DNA of 64,000 nucleotides from Cheiracanthium punctorium (Eukaryota; Arthropoda; Arachnida; Araneae; Cheiracanthiidae), in contig JAWZYV010017527.1 of assembly GCA_038373885.1 (NCBI GenBank), positions 434,001 to 498,000 of the forward strand, in the 5' to 3' direction. Under the pieces are notes generated by a model that was not told the origin of the DNA, did no database searches, and worked only from the letters and a program-made list of their open reading frames with translations. The translations under genes were made by a program, and so were the position numbers. Position 1 is the stretch's first letter. Every line of letters begins with the position of its first letter. Shown piece by piece: positions 1 through 12,679 of the stretch.

Positions 1-643
1 ACTGTAATTATAATTAATTACAACAATCAGTTAGATGGAAAAATGTATAAATCAGTAATCATAATAATAATCAAAATAATGATTTGCTTTTAGATAAATT
101 TACTAACAATTTTTTTAATCTTCATTATTTGTAACAATAAAATAAAGTACTATGCTACTGTTGGATCAGAATTTTTAAACTGGTGTTTTGTTAAAGATAT
201 TTAAAAAAGAAAAAATTCTTATTCATTTTAAATTAAAATAATTTTTTTTTTCAAGAAAAAGTCATACTGAACTTTTTCTTTATAAATTTTACAACTGGTG
301 TACTGATGTTAAGAAATATATTAGCTATGTAATTGGAAGTTTTAAATTAAAGTTGAAATTTTGAAAAAACCCAGTTTTATTATTCTGGTCTTTTTCTTAA
401 AAACCCACACAGGTCTTTTCGTTTTTTTTTTTTTTTTTATTTTTTTTTTTTTGGGGGGGGGGTGCATAAACTCTTACCTACCCTGTCTTTAGACCAATTT
501 ACAAAGTTTACAGTAATCGATTGATCTTTAATTGAACATATCTTTTTATTTTGTGCAAATTGAGGCATGAATGTTATTTGTTATATAACTGTGACTCCGG
601 ACTGCAGCTTGTAAATTACAACTTGCTTATTGTCTATATTATA
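1..643. other. Non-coding, upstream intron or flank
   Basis: No exon is recognised here. The stretch holds a T-rich run ending in a G tract near 421-462. Around 361-415 there is a degraded piece with AACCCAG and AACCCACACAGG motifs that resembles the repeat at 60537-60640. It is probably an intron of the glycosyltransferase gene whose last exons follow. Confidence 0.5.
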
Positions 644-1097
644 GCGTGTCTGGGCTAAAAGTATCCAAAAGTAATGGCTAATTATGACAGAACCACTCAT
701 CAGAACATAATAGACTGCTCCTGCATGGATTGCATGCAAACCCCTCCAAGATTTATTGGTCGAAACTGTTCAGTCGCATATGCGTACAGTAGTCAGCAAT
801 CAGTATGATACGATTGGAAGAGGGGGACCAATTGCCTGACTGTGGATGCTTTGAAGGAGTGTATCATTCAGGCTATTAGTCTAATAACTTTTGATATGCT
901 ACGAAACACTTGGAGAGAACTGGACTACCGTTTAGATAGACGTCTATCATGCTACCAAAGGAGCACACATAGAAATCTATTCATAGATAAAAACTTGGTG
1001 AAATGTTATTTCTATTTCTCTATTGTTTTCAGAATCTAATGGGCAGTTCTGTCATAATAAGCTTTTACTTTTGGATACTTTTTGTCCGGACACCCGG
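644..1097. mobile_element. Tc1/mariner-type deletion derivative
   Basis: The two ends form terminal inverted repeats of about 55 bases. The left arm begins GTGTCTGGGC and contains AAGTATCCAAAAGTAA; the right arm read backwards begins GTGTCCGGAC and contains the same core. Both ends are bordered by TA (642-643 and 1098-1099), the target used by Tc1/mariner elements. Only about 450 bases remain, so most of the transposase gene is gone. It sits just upstream of the B4GalT-like exon at 1240, probably inside an intron. Confidence 0.75.
842..1039 (+). pseudogene. Tc1/mariner transposase C-terminal remnant
   Basis: A 65-codon open frame lies inside the TIR element at 644-1097. It contains ITFDMLRNTWRELDYRLD, a pattern like the end of many Tc1/mariner-type transposases, where a (I/T)P-EMLR helix precedes the carboxy terminus. 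No DDE catalytic residues are present, so it cannot encode an active enzyme. The family assignment rests on this short motif and on the flanking TA and TIRs. Confidence 0.5.
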
Positions 1098-1239
1098 TAT
1101 TTACAGTTACTTTATGTTGAATTTATTCAAGTGTTGACATACTAAGTTTCATTTGGAAAGTGTCTCAGAATCTGTTCATTTGGCATGACTTGTCTTGCAT
1201 GTTTCTCTGCAACTGATGTCTATCCTCCTTTCAATGCAG

Positions 1240-4200
1240 GTTGAAAGCCAAAGATTTAAATGTCAGACGCTGGGCCCCTCACCTGTCTCGCTTTACAATG
1301 CTGTTCCACAAAAAGGAAGTTCCTAATCCAGACAGGTATACCGTGTGTGATGTTTGCTTTTGTTATATTTGGGGAGTATTATGTTACAATTTTCACTTAA
1401 AAAAACTTTCAATTGTTATTGACAACAATATTCATTTATTTATCAAAATGTTACAACACTTGAATGCTTTTCTTATTGTCACACTTTCATTTGTGACAAT
1501 AAGAATTGGGGTTATTACCCCAAGGGGGCGCCGTCAACGATACAACACATGCTCAGATAGATGATATATGGTCCGAAGTGCTGAAGCTGGGAGCGAGCTC
1601 ACCAGTTCTGAAGATGGCAGCGGCCTAGTGCTGCCCAAAGCGCTAATGGTTTGTTTTTAAACATTTTAACAGAGTTTTAAGGCTTTTAACTATGTTTTAA
1701 CTTTATACTTAGGTATCTCCGTACAAGATTTTAACTTAATATATCCCATACATTAATGAGTAGTTGTAATACAAAATTTGAGTATTTTAATCCTAAAAAA
1801 TAATAGGCATATGAAAATAAATGTATGCCGACTTAAAACCATTTTTCTATAGCTCTCGAAAAGAAAAAAATCATATCAGATGATCGTGTTTTAGAGGATG
1901 CACACAAATTGGGAAAGAAAATGAAGATTGCATAAATGAATTTTTTTTTTCTATTATTGGTAAGGTAGCTCTCCACCAAATTTGCTTACACATATCTTAG
2001 TCTTTTTATGATGAATGCCTGAAATTTTGTGAAATTCACCTAATTAATGTATGGGGCCCATTTTAGTCTTTGGTAATTTTTTTTTTTTGTATGGGGGCCA
2101 TATAAAAATGGCTCTGTACACAAAATCTAAATAAATTTAAAATATAAAAGTTAATTTTTTATTTATTTAAATTTAATCTCCTGAAAATTTTAATGTATAC
2201 TATAAAATTCTGTACCCTTTTTATGAAACTTTATGGTTTATTGTATATGTCTATGATCAATATTTAAGAAATAAAAGAACAGTTCAGTCCTTTTCGGATT
2301 TGCTGTATACATTTAAGGATATAAAGTGTAAATCTTTCCTTTTTTAACAAAATGCATTTTTCTTAATATCTCGATTACGGTGGTTCAAAAAAAATTTTTT
2401 TTGAGCTAAGGTCCCGGTCACCTCTATATTTTAAACTCATCTGTAGTATCATGCTGGAAAAGTTTTAGCTTTTTACTCAAATTTTAAGAGGGTGCTCAAT
2501 GATCCCCACATTTTAACCGTAGCAAGTGTGAATAGAAAATGCAGCAAACAATGTACAGTGCAGAAGTATTTTTAATTTTTCTCTAAAGTTTTTTGTTGAA
2601 ATTTAGTTTGTTTTACCATACATGTATATTTTTATTATTTCTAAAATATTTCATTATATAGTTAAAATCATGCACGGAGATACCTTAGTATAAAGTTAAA
2701 ATATCATAAAAGCCATAAAAACTCCATAAAAAAATATATAATAGACAAAGTACTGCCCTCTCCCACCTAGCATTAAAAGAAAATATTGATATAGATTTCG
2801 TGAATGTTAAGAAAATAGCCAACTACAATAACCACAGTTATAGTTTAAAACGGTAAGCGCTAGAAATAATAACACAAGAGGGTGCCGTCAACGACACGAC
2901 GCATGCTCAGATAGAGGAGACGAGGCTCGAAGTGATGAAGCGGGGAACGAGCTCAGTTCCAAAGATGGCAGCGACCTAGCTGTCGAAAGCACTAAATGGC
3001 TCGTTTTTTAAACTTTTACGGAGTTTTTATGGATTTTAATGATATTTTAACTTTATATTTTATTATATGTAGCATTTGTGCTGGTAATTATTTACATAAT
3101 GAATGGTAACACTAAACCAGAACAAGAATTCGAATTCATTCCAATGCAGTTAAGATAAACCTTTCAAAATTAGAGGAACACACACACACTTAGTATCTGA
3201 GATAGCTTTTTCATGTTACCAGTGCTATAGATAGAAATAAAATATCTGATCGTGAAGCAGTTAGTCTAATAGTTCCACTGGCAGTAGCTCTTGGTCACAG
3301 TCAAAATTATCTCCCGATTTCAAGAAGTACTATTCAGCAAAAACACATAGAAAACCTTAGAAGAGGTACACAGAATCAGTGGCAGATACAGAAAAAAAAA
3401 TTCTGGGATGAGATCCTAATAAGATACTTAGAGTGCCATGGATAATGCAGTCCTAATTAGTGATGTTTACTCGTATAAATTAAAATTCTTTGTCAAAAAT
3501 AATCAGAAAATTATTGCTGTTACAGTGGTAAACAAAAGAACTGGCACAGATTCAGGTCTTAAGAGCAGCCATTAAAATAAATATTTTAATGTGTTACTGG
3601 TTTAATATGTTTATTCCCATCATTGTAAAAATGCAGCACTAAGGATTTCCTTGTTGTATCCATCATTGCTTTGTAGCTTGGGGTCTTAGAATGCCTCACT
3701 GTGAACTAGTGGGAATCCAAAAACCAATCATGTTGGCAGTGACATAGTGACACTTAATGCATGCCTTTTGTGACATCCCTTTGTGTCAAGCATGTAATGT
3801 TGCAGTGTAATTAGCCACAATGTGACATCATTGTGTGAAAAAAATTTGGTGCTGCAAAGGATGATGCTTAGCATTTTCTCAGTAAGCGATGCCCATTGTC
3901 AAATACCAGTGGTTCTATGTTCAAAATTAAAAAACTGTTTTATGACACAAACGTTTGTTTATTTACAAATTAAAGGTTTCAAATCAAATATTTCTCGAAT
4001 ATCAAAAGTATTAAATAATCAAATGATATCAATATCAGTATAGATAAGTATCAATATTCAGTACGAGGAGACGGCACTGTCATGCATCCGCTCTCCTGCT
4101 TTTCTCAAATTCAGCTGCTCTAATTGGTGGTCGCCACATGGCGAACCAAAACTTTTCATGCTCACGACACCCATGATGGTCATCATGTGATGTCGCAAAA

Positions 4201-5222
4201 ACTATTTCAATCAACCTTTTGCCCATTGCCAAAACATTTCTGTGTAAAATAGGAGATCGTTTTCAGCACGTATGACATGCTGTCAACAGTGCTAGAATGA
4301 GAATGGCAAAATTTTGCTTTGTTTCTATAGAAAACGAAGGGATTCAGGATAGTTTTAAAGAGGACCAATAGAAAAGCAGGGATTCAGAAGAGTCTTTATG
4401 AGGGCCCATAGGAAAGCAGGAAATTAAAGTACTGCAAACAGAGTTATTTCCAACATTCAGGGAGGGAATTGCAAAATCAACATTAACAAGACTATGTTTT
4501 AGTGGCTATTTTAAGCTTCACGAAAATCTAATTCACTGGGGTAACGGGGTTTGCAAGTGAATTTTTTGCTTGTTTGTCAGAAGACAGCTCATGTCAATGA
4601 ATGTGTCGTTTAGAGCTCTGAATATTGGCACCCCTCAGAAACTGCTAACAACTGTCGAGGAGACTTTTAGAACCATGGATTTAACGAGTACGTACACGAT
4701 GTCTTTAGTGGTACATCAGCATCGAACCTGCAACCTTCTGGTTACAAGTCCAATGCCTTAACCATTGGGCTGCCTTGGCCCCCTGCAAATGAGTTTAGAT
4801 AAGTCAAAAGTATGGTTGGCATCTCAACAATATTTAGCAATGGCAGATTATTTGGTTTCATGTTTTTAACAAGAGTTATGTCCAATGCAATGCTTCGAAA
4901 AGCAATGACGGTACAGTAAGGGAATAGCTGCTGTTGTATGTTTGCAATAATGGGAGCAAACAGGTTTACCACTTGTTAAGCAGTAATATAAGCGCAATGT
5001 GTTGGAAGATGTTTTAATATAATTCATGCATTTACCATGAATTACCTTCTTTACAGAAATACAATCATTGTAAATTCTTGTAACTTTTGCAGGATCAATT
5101 TACTGAAATCTGGCAGGAAGAGAATGGACACAGATGGCCTCAGCACCTTGGATTATAAAATTCTCAAAACAGAACTGAAACCCCTGTACACACACATCGT
5201 GGTGGATGTTAAACCCCGCTGA
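1240..5222 (+). CDS. Beta-1,4-galactosyltransferase family, last two exons (partial)
   Basis: Exons are 1240-1335 and 5093-5222. The first follows a TTTCAATGCAG acceptor and ends at CAG|GTATAC. The second follows TTTTGCAG and ends in TGA. The split codon AG|G restores an arginine. The joined peptide of about 74 residues contains RFTMLFHKKEVPNPDR, then GRKRMDTDGLSTLDYK, then LKPLYTHIVVDV. This is the typical carboxy end of metazoan beta-1,4-galactosyl- and N-acetylgalactosaminyltransferases: an (M)xxHKK...NPxR stretch, a DGL(N/S)(S/T)LxY motif and a final PLYTxIxVD strand. These are type II Golgi enzymes that transfer galactose or GalNAc from UDP-sugars to GlcNAc-ended glycans. The membrane anchor and the metal-binding DxD region lie upstream of the window. 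The 3.7 kb intron carries repeats. Galactose versus GalNAc specificity cannot be told from this end. Confidence 0.85.
1524..3061. repeat. Composite repeat: direct copies plus an inverted pair
   Basis: Two direct copies of about 185 bases (1524-1709 and 2878-3061) share GCCGTCAACGA, ATGCTCAGATAGA, GAGCTCA and AAGATGGCAGCG. They are richer in GC than their surroundings. Between them, 1670-1740 and 2652-2726 form an inverted pair around GGTATCTCCGT, flanking roughly 0.9 kb of AT-rich DNA. The layout could be one transposon inside another repeat, or a partly duplicated foldback element. No coding capacity is recognised. The family is unknown to me. Confidence 0.6.
3108..3560 (+). pseudogene. Degraded transposon-derived reading frame
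   Basis: A broken frame can be followed through KISDREAVSLIVPLAVALG and a stretch near ISRSTIQQKHIENLRRGT, then shifts and stops. The ISDREA segment resembles proteins found repeatedly in invertebrate DNA transposons. The similarity is from memory of the pattern and is weak. There is no start codon, no splice structure and no continuous frame, so it is listed as a dead remnant inside the B4GalT-like intron. Confidence 0.3.
3561..4718. other. Intron sequence with a degenerate short tandem repeat
   Basis: No exon is recognised. Near 4325-4420 a unit of about 43 bases recurs two to three times in diverged form, each with ATAG(G)AAA-GCAGG and GATTCAG. The segment 4070-4200 is slightly GC-richer and looks like an old repeat fragment. 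Confidence 0.4.
4719..4786 (-). repeat. tRNA-derived SINE head
   Basis: On the minus strand this reads like a tRNA gene. An A-box-like CAGCCCAATGG (4762-4772) is followed by GGTTAAGGC, a CTTGTAA anticodon-loop-like stretch, and a B-box-like GGTTCGATGC (4719-4728). The acceptor arms do not pair and the T stem is poor, so it is not a working tRNA. It is best explained as the RNA polymerase III promoter head of a tRNA-derived SINE. It lies in the B4GalT-like intron, opposite to the gene. Confidence 0.55.
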
Positions 5223-5278
5223 AATTCACATTGTATACAATGATTATTTAATGCTCTTGTACAGTAAATGTTGTGATA

Positions 5279-5284
5279 AATAAA
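5279..5284 (+). terminator. Polyadenylation signal of the B4GalT-like gene
   Basis: A canonical AATAAA lies 57 bases after the stop codon, followed by AT-rich sequence. It is the first such hexamer in the 3' untranslated region, so it is the likely end of the transcript. Confidence 0.6.
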
Positions 5285-5602
5285 TATAATTTATTGTTAT
5301 TAGAAAATAAAATAATCTTGATTTTTGATAATGATGTTGTTTTCTCTTGTTTAATGAAATTTATATATTACTTGACCACTGAGTATATGTACTTAAAAAA
5401 TGGCAGACTATGCAGAAATTCTAAAAATTTGGCCCCAAACTTTTAAAATATGCACTTAATAGGGGTGTTTGTACGTTGGAATTTATCCAAATATCCTGAA
5501 TATTTTACCTATGTGTTTCTGGATTTCCAGAATTTTTTTTATAAGTAATTGTAATTTTCATGAATAACCGTAAATATTTTTTTAAAAATTAAAATATAGT
5601 AC

Positions 5603-6318
5603 AAAATAGGAGTACATTTTAAATCCTATGGTACTGGAGATTTAAATTAAGGAATGCTGAAAAAAGAATCATCAGTCATAAAAAAAGGATGGAAAAAGAT
5701 TGAGAAATTGAAGTACTCACACAAAATTTTTTTGGTATGATGAAATGTTAACATTAATAAGCGAATTTCTCCCCGCGCTAAGTCTCACTTTTTATTGAAG
5801 TACCAAATGGAGAAATAATGTTTTCCTGACAAAAATAAAAAATATAAATTAATTTTGTGGCAATTATATTTTCCCAAGTTTAATAAAAACTCTGTATTTT
5901 TTTTAATTTAATTAAAATACTCATTTTTAATAATATGAAGTATAATCCTATGTAAATATTTTTTTTTAATTACATAGTTGCTATGCGACCTGAAAAATCA
6001 GGAAATTTAGAAATAACAGAAGAAAAAAAAGGGGGGGGGGAATGCAGAATTTTCACAAAAGCTGGGGAAAGTATAATTGCCGTGAAATTAATTTTTGTAA
6101 GGGAAAAATTATTTCTCCATTTGGTATTTCAAATAAAAATGAAAGACTTACCCGGAAATTACGTTATTAAAAGTTAACATTGCGTCAGACCGAAAATAGT
6201 ACGCATGAGTATTCCAATTTGTCAATCTTTTTCTATCCATCTTGTGACTGACGATTTTTTATTCAGCATTCCTTAATTTAAATCTCTAGTACCATAGGAT
6301 TTAAAAGACTCCTATTTT
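5603..6318. mobile_element. MITE with very long terminal inverted repeats
   Basis: The ends are inverted copies of each other over more than 200 bases. ATAGGAGT, AAATCCTATGGTACT, GATTTAAATTAAGGAATGCTGA and ACCAAATGGAGAAATAA on the left reappear reversed on the right up to CTCCTATTTTAG. No transposase is present. A diverged single arm recurs at about 32300-32490, sharing GATTTAAATTA, GGAAATGCTGA, AAGGATGGAAAAAGATTGA and TACCAAATG. Another weaker copy lies near 6590-6700. The superfamily is not determined. Confidence 0.65.
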
Positions 6319-6329
6319 AGATTTATATT

Positions 6330-7764
6330 TTCAATTTTCTTTATAATTTTTTATATTAAAACGATTATGATCTTTAATATAAAAAATTATATTAAAGATC
6401 TTACTTTGCAAGCTAGTGCCAATTTTTAAAGTCAAGTCTACCGAAAAGATCTTCATGTCTCTGTAAGATTTACTGAAAATAGCTAATGAAAATTACAGCA
6501 TGCTATCTCTTAAAATATAGACACAGTGCAGCATCGTTTATAGGTTTTACAAAATGGGGAGCCGCAGAGGTAAAAAATTAAATTTAAATTCAAAATAGAG
6601 TTAATTTTTACTCTTACGGCATTGGACATTTAAATAAACGAGTGATGAATATATATATTCTCTGGATGGATTCAAAAAGATTACATTGAAAAAATTGAGA
6701 ACATCGAAAATTGCCAAACAATCCATAAAATTACTTATGATATCCATACATGAGTAAATGAACACTAAAATCCGTATATTTTACGGATAATCCATAAAAG
6801 TTGGAAGCATGTAAATGCATACATGGCATTTACAAGTGAATAAATCCCCCCGTCTCGTTTTAAGAAAAATTGCACAATTACTTTAATGATTTATGCAAAT
6901 AGTTCATTAAGGTAAAAGCACTAGTATTAGAATACTTACTTTTAATAATTTAAGAAATAAGTTCATTAGTCACATCCTTATTCAGCTAAAGTAAAAGATG
7001 TCAAGTGAAGAGAAAGAAAAAAAATATATTTTGCTTCAGTTGCATGTTTCTAGTTCTGAATTATGAGCTTCTGTTTACTTTTTTAGTAACTGGTTTCTTA
7101 CTGGGGCTTTTACCTTAAATTTTAGTTTTTTTAATCAAGTAGGTAATCTATGTTCATAGAAGTGATAATTTTAATTTAGTTTAACTTCATATCATAGTTC
7201 ATGTGAGGTGTTAATACGTATGGCGATTTTAAATACCAATATGATACCATTATTACACCACACCATGTTTAAATGACCCTTTTGATCTGGGAAAAGGCAT
7301 AAAATACAGGGAATTTCATTTTAGAATTTGACTTGAGTAGCAATCCCAAATTAATGAAGCTGCAAGTTACAAGCTCGTAAATCACTTATTTGCGTGGGAA
7401 AAAATACACCCATTTAGTTACCCTATAATCTCCCATCTAAGTCGAGGGGGAAAAAAAAGTGATGATGTATAGTGCAACTAAATGTTGTTTGTTCTATTTT
7501 CATCCCTGAATTAAAATGTTTATGCTGTGGAAAGCTAAATTTGAAATTACCATTATATTACATATATTTTTTAAATGAAAGCTAACTAACCAGCCAACTA
7601 TTTTTTATTGCGTAAATTTTTTAGAAGAGGACAAAAGTATGTTCTAACACTTAGTTTGTACTTAAGAACTTAAAAAGTTTTATAAATTAAAAAAAGACTT
7701 TTCTTTCGTAATTATTTCCGATTTTAATAATTTTTTCTCCAAGATTAAAGTAGAGTGGCAGTAC
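6330..7764. other. Intergenic AT-rich DNA
   Basis: Apart from a weak relative of the 5603-6318 element near 6590-6700, I see no exon, RNA gene or intact mobile element here. Confidence 0.4.
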
Positions 7765-8068
7765 ATGGATTTTGCAATCATGAATATCAAAAATGTAGAA
7801 TACTTGCTCAATAAAATAAACAAAACCAATAAATATATTCAATTTGCTTATGAAAAAGAAAACAAAGTATTAAATTACTTAGAAACAAAGACTATTGCTA
7901 CATTATACAGGAAACATACCAATAATAGTGTACAATAAAATCTAATAATACCCCTGACAAATGTTAACTTGCAGTCATACATTCTTATGTAAATAGACCC
8001 ATAAACATGTCTGAAAAGAAAATTTAAAAAACCAGTTTTAAGCAGGCATTCAAATTTTGCTGAAGAAT
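7765..8068 (+). pseudogene. Penelope-like or related reverse transcriptase fragment
   Basis: The frame from 7765 reads FAIMNIKNVEYLLNKINKTN, then YIQFAYEKENKVLNYLETKT and LYRKHTNN before a stop at 7936. After a shift it continues as IPLTNVNLQSYIL. This follows the order found just after the YVDD box of Penelope-like and related reverse transcriptases: a helix with LLxxIN, IQFT(x)EKE-N-LNFLD, IYRKPT, then a HPL-KLS region. The catalytic aspartates are missing or altered and the 5' part is absent. It is a dead 5'-truncated fragment. Confidence 0.5.
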
Positions 8069-10435
8069 AAATTTCCCAATAAAAAGCCGGAAAATTGCTG
8101 CTTATGAGGGGGGGGGGGGGGCGATCAAATGCAAAATATATAATTAAAAATGAAATGTTTGTACTTTTGTTTTGAATAATTTTACAATATTACAATATTC
8201 AAAAGATGAAGAAAAAAAAACAAGCTCATTAGCCAAGTATAATTACAAGTTATGTAGAGGAGGGTATTATGGAATACCTTTTACATTTCTAACTTTGTGA
8301 CAGCATCTAACAGAGGTGAAAACTTGGGATTCCATATTACCCGACTATTCCATAATTGCCACTTCTCCTCTATATTATAAAATTACTCATCAATTATTAT
8401 CGAACAAACAGAAATTTAACTATTATTGATATCTGTAGTCAACAGATTGTAACTGGTATGTATTACTACTGGCACCCTTCAAAGGGTTAGATTCTCATAG
8501 AGACTTTTGAGATGTATTGGGTATGGAAGAATATGTGGAAAGAAAATGTGTTTCTACGCTCAAGGACAATACTTTGAAAAATATTAAACCTTTGAACAGA
8601 TCGTATTAATAATATTTTAAAACTACCCGCCAAGGTGGCCAGCTTCGCCGCCCCATACTTTACTGTTCTTTATACTCAATGCAGTATTGATTAAATTTCT
8701 GAACTCATTTCAATGAAAATCATGTTTCTTTACAGTACATGTCATTAAATTTATTTACGTTAGGGTTGCAACACATTTTCGGTGTCATCATAATAGCCGA
8801 TGTTGAAACAGCAAATGGCTAAAATGTGCATTAGCCCAATGCATGGTGACAATTTTTAGATGGGCGATTAATATGCCAAGTATTGTAAATTCGGTATTTT
8901 AAAGCTGTGAAAAAGTCCGAAAAATCTTGCTTTTTTGTTATTTTGTAATCTAGCTACTGCGTGACATAGGCTTGCTCTATTCGATGTCATCGGACTGTTA
9001 ATTTGGATTTGTGCACATGCGTTATTGTTATTGCACTAATGTTTACATCTAGCTCTTGCCGTTCGCAGTGTGGAAATGTCATCGATTTTGGTACCGCATA
9101 CGTTAGTGTATTATATAATTAGATAGTCTTATGACACAAGATATAAATGCCTATTATTCAGACTAAATTAAGCATTAGACAAGATGCACGGGAGGGGGGG
9201 GGGGATTAAATTTAGTTCAGTAGAGGAATAACTACCTTACAAATCAACATTCATATTGTGAAAAATAAAAAATTATCCAGGCACACAAAGAAAAGTTTCC
9301 AGTTCTTTATTACAATTAATCTAGCATACAATATTACAAATGTTTCACAGAGGTGCCTAAGAATGTTAGGAATCATACTAACAAGAGCAAATCCTATGTT
9401 TATCTTAAAAATCACTGTTGCTAAAAAATAACAGTAAAAAATATGCATTAGTCACCATACTTGCTAGTCACAACACTTCTGAAAGAAATAGAAAAGGAAA
9501 ATTGCGCAATAACATTACTAATACTAACGCTTTCTTGTTATTTAGAGGGAAATTCTACATTTTTAAATAAATTAAAAAAAAAAAAACGATGTTAATATTT
9601 ATATAGAAATCAAATACAGATAATAATCACATAGAAAGTATGCACAAAACCCCTTTATTGATTTTTAAAGATTATAGTTGGCTCCATTTGTTGGAAGACA
9701 AGAGAAAAATATTTCTGGTAATGTATATATTTGTCTCTTCAATTAGGCACATTGCCAGAAAATACACTACATTCTGGATATTTGGGCCAATGGAACTAAA
9801 GCAGTTTGGCTCAGTTAAATAATTGCTCCAATAATCAGAAGTTAATCCCAAATCAAAATTGCTTCGCACATGATTCATGATTTACATGACATAATTTGCA
9901 TACGATATTTAAAGGCAGTATTTCAAGACATATACAATACAGTACCTTGGATTATACGTTGAAAATTATGAAAAAAAAAAATCTATAGGTTGAGGAAAAT
10001 ATTGGTCGTTCAGCATTAAGTCCTGGTGGGGTCCTCAAAGGTCATAAATTCTGCCCTGGATTAACAGCAATAAGATCTTGTTCTAGCCATCGGACTACAT
10101 GGATAGGGAAAGACAAATATCATTTTTTTTTTTTTACTAATACAGGGACGTAGCGGAAAAAAATTTTGGGGCATGCTCAAAAGTCGAAAAAGGTAGAATT
10201 TCTCATAAAAATGCTTGATTTATTGACATATAATTAATAAAAATCCAAAATTTCAGGGGGTGCCAAGGGCCCAGGGGCTACCTGTACTGACAATTTGATG
10301 AATTCTTTTTAAAAGGTGCGAAAGGATATAAAAATTGAAAAGAGATCAAAAATGACAACTTAAAACAGTTCTTGTTGCAATGAAAAATTTGATATTTTGA
10401 AAAGAAAACAACTATTGTGTTGGCTTAAGTAAAAA
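8069..10435. other. Intergenic DNA with transposon end fragments
   Basis: There are G tracts at about 8108 and 9192. A GTTGCAACACATTTTCGGTG motif near 8763 and a hAT-like end CAGGGACGTAGCGG at 10143 look like isolated transposon termini. No exon is seen. Confidence 0.4.
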
Positions 10436-10934
10436 CAGGGTTTCTACAGATTTCACAGCTTTTGCTTCCCTGACATCTATCACTCTCTTCCCTGACTTTA
10501 TCTAGCATGTTTTCGCGAATTTTGAGTTTCTATTTTTAACATTACATCCTATAGTTAATAATTTTTTTTATATTTTGACTCTTTTTTTTTTTTTTAGAAA
10601 TAATAATAATAATAAAATTAATATATACAAGAATCTTATTTGACATCACTGGATTCTAACAAAAACCATGCTTGATAATAATTTAGGATAAAATTAAGCC
10701 TATTTCAACTGCACAAGATATGCTAATGAAGAACACATTTTAAAATTATTTATACGGTTGAATTAGAAAATGAAAAGAAAACAATTTCTATACTGAGGTT
10801 CAAACAGCAAATATTTTCTTGATTTTACCGCAAAATTCAATTTTTCTTGCATTTCCCTGACCTTTCTTCAATTTCTGCTAATTTCACTGACTTTTTTCCC
10901 GAATTCCTGACTTTCCAGGTCTGAAGAAACCCTG
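10436..10934. mobile_element. CAGGGTTTC-ended MITE, copy 1
   Basis: The element begins CAGGGTTTCTACAGA and ends CTGAAGAAACCCTG, so the termini are inverted repeats. Inside, the phrase TTCCCTGACTTT and variants recur near both ends, in opposite orientations relative to the termini. A second copy at 17747-18266 matches along its length. The flanking five bases are AAAAA and AGAAA, a decayed match. There is no coding capacity. Confidence 0.75.
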
Positions 10935-12679
10935 AGAAAAGTGTTTTATTCCAATTTAAAATGATAAAATAGTACACTTTTTTTTATTAGTCTGCTATTG
11001 TTCTTAGAATCTTGTTTCAAATAAATGCTAACCTCAATTACCTATTACCCAAATAACCAGAATCTATAGATAAATTCATGGGAGGATGATAAAAATGGAA
11101 AAGGTAAAATTTAACAAATAGAACTTATTACAATTTTGTTGAGAGAAATCCAAATTTCAGGAGGAAGCAGACCCTCACCCTCCTCTGGCTTTTTCCCTGT
11201 AAGAAATACTTTCAAAGTTTTTGTGAGCAGAACATTTTATAGAGGATTTTGTAGCGTGTATTTTATTAGCTGGATCTGCAGAAATCACATGTAGCCAAAA
11301 TTGGAAAACTTTACATAGACTCATCAAGATTAAACACCAATTTCTTCAACATAAAGTTTTAAAAGTAGTTTATAATAAATGCATCTTAAGCAAATACAGC
11401 AGTTATAAAGTAAAATATCTCTCTAAAAGAAGTGATTTTCAGATAAACAATGCAGAAACAATTTTCAACTGCATTTCAAATAATCTGTCAATTAAAAAAA
11501 CTTAAACCTATTTTGTCCTACAAATTACCTAACGTATTTAGAATGTAAAAGATTGTTAATATAAGGCTTTGTACAAAAGTGATTGAGTACTTTTTATACT
11601 TTTCAAGTTCTGCCATTAAAATAACCATTGCATAAATTATCTTAATTTTGGTATTCATTTAGAAATAAAAATCTGGCCATTGAAATTTCTTAATTTCTAC
11701 AGTTTTTTCACAGTCCTGCTGAAATAAGTGAAGGAACAGAGGAGGAAGGAGAGGGGGGGAAAGGAAATTAAAGCACTTTTATAGAATTACTTAGTACATC
11801 CGAGACCATCAATCTGTGGTTTAGAACTGTATAAACCTCGTAATGGTAAGTTATTACAATTCACTAAGTTTTTTTTTTAAATAGGAACCCTGCTGAATGT
11901 AAAGGTACAGAATCAGTAACGGAACATCTATAAGATACCAAACAGTACAACAAAATCAAAATTGCCTAAAGGCACCTCTGCATACTTTTAGCATTGGAAA
12001 GAAAAAAGGAAAATATATATACATTTACAATACTCATAAGATGTAATTTTCTATAAAGCTAGATAGAAATCAGAATCAAAAGTCATATTAAAATCTTTTC
12101 CCGATATTAAAAGGTTTCATACAAACAGTCAATTAAGAAGGAGGCCCCTAAGTTGAATTAGTTCACTATGATAGAAAATGTTTCATCAACTGTACGTGTC
12201 AATAAATCTAAATACACTAAATTCATCAAAAGAGGGCAGGATTCCTGTGAGATTCATATTTGCAATCACAATTGATCATGAAATACCTAATGCTTAAACC
12301 ATTATTTTAGCTATTAGCTTCATTGCATTAAAAAAATTGATGTGTCAAAAAAAAAAAAAAAAAAAAAAGTGAAAATGGGTCATTACATAATTACAGTATT
12401 TTTTTTCATCACTTTTATACACCAAGCATTTTAGAATGCAAGTCCATCTGTATATAAGATGAGCATTTTTTCCCTTCACTAATTTACCCAAATTTTAAAA
12501 CATACATCATCTATAGAGCATGTCCACAGACATATCAACGTACATAGTAAACACATTTGAGTCACATAAACAAACTTCTCAAACTATTAATCAACTTGAC
12601 AAATCTGATTTTGAACACCAAAACAGTACAAAGGGTGCAAAAACACCAACCCACATACACAAAAGTGAACCCTTTGCAG
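10935..12679. other. Intergenic AT-rich DNA
   Basis: Nothing gene-like is seen. The stretch holds a poly-A run near 12347-12368 and scattered short repeats only. Confidence 0.4.

Noticed and set aside
4719..4786. A functional tRNA gene on the minus strand.
   Set aside because: The acceptor and T stems do not pair and the anticodon stem is short; the A box starts with C instead of T.
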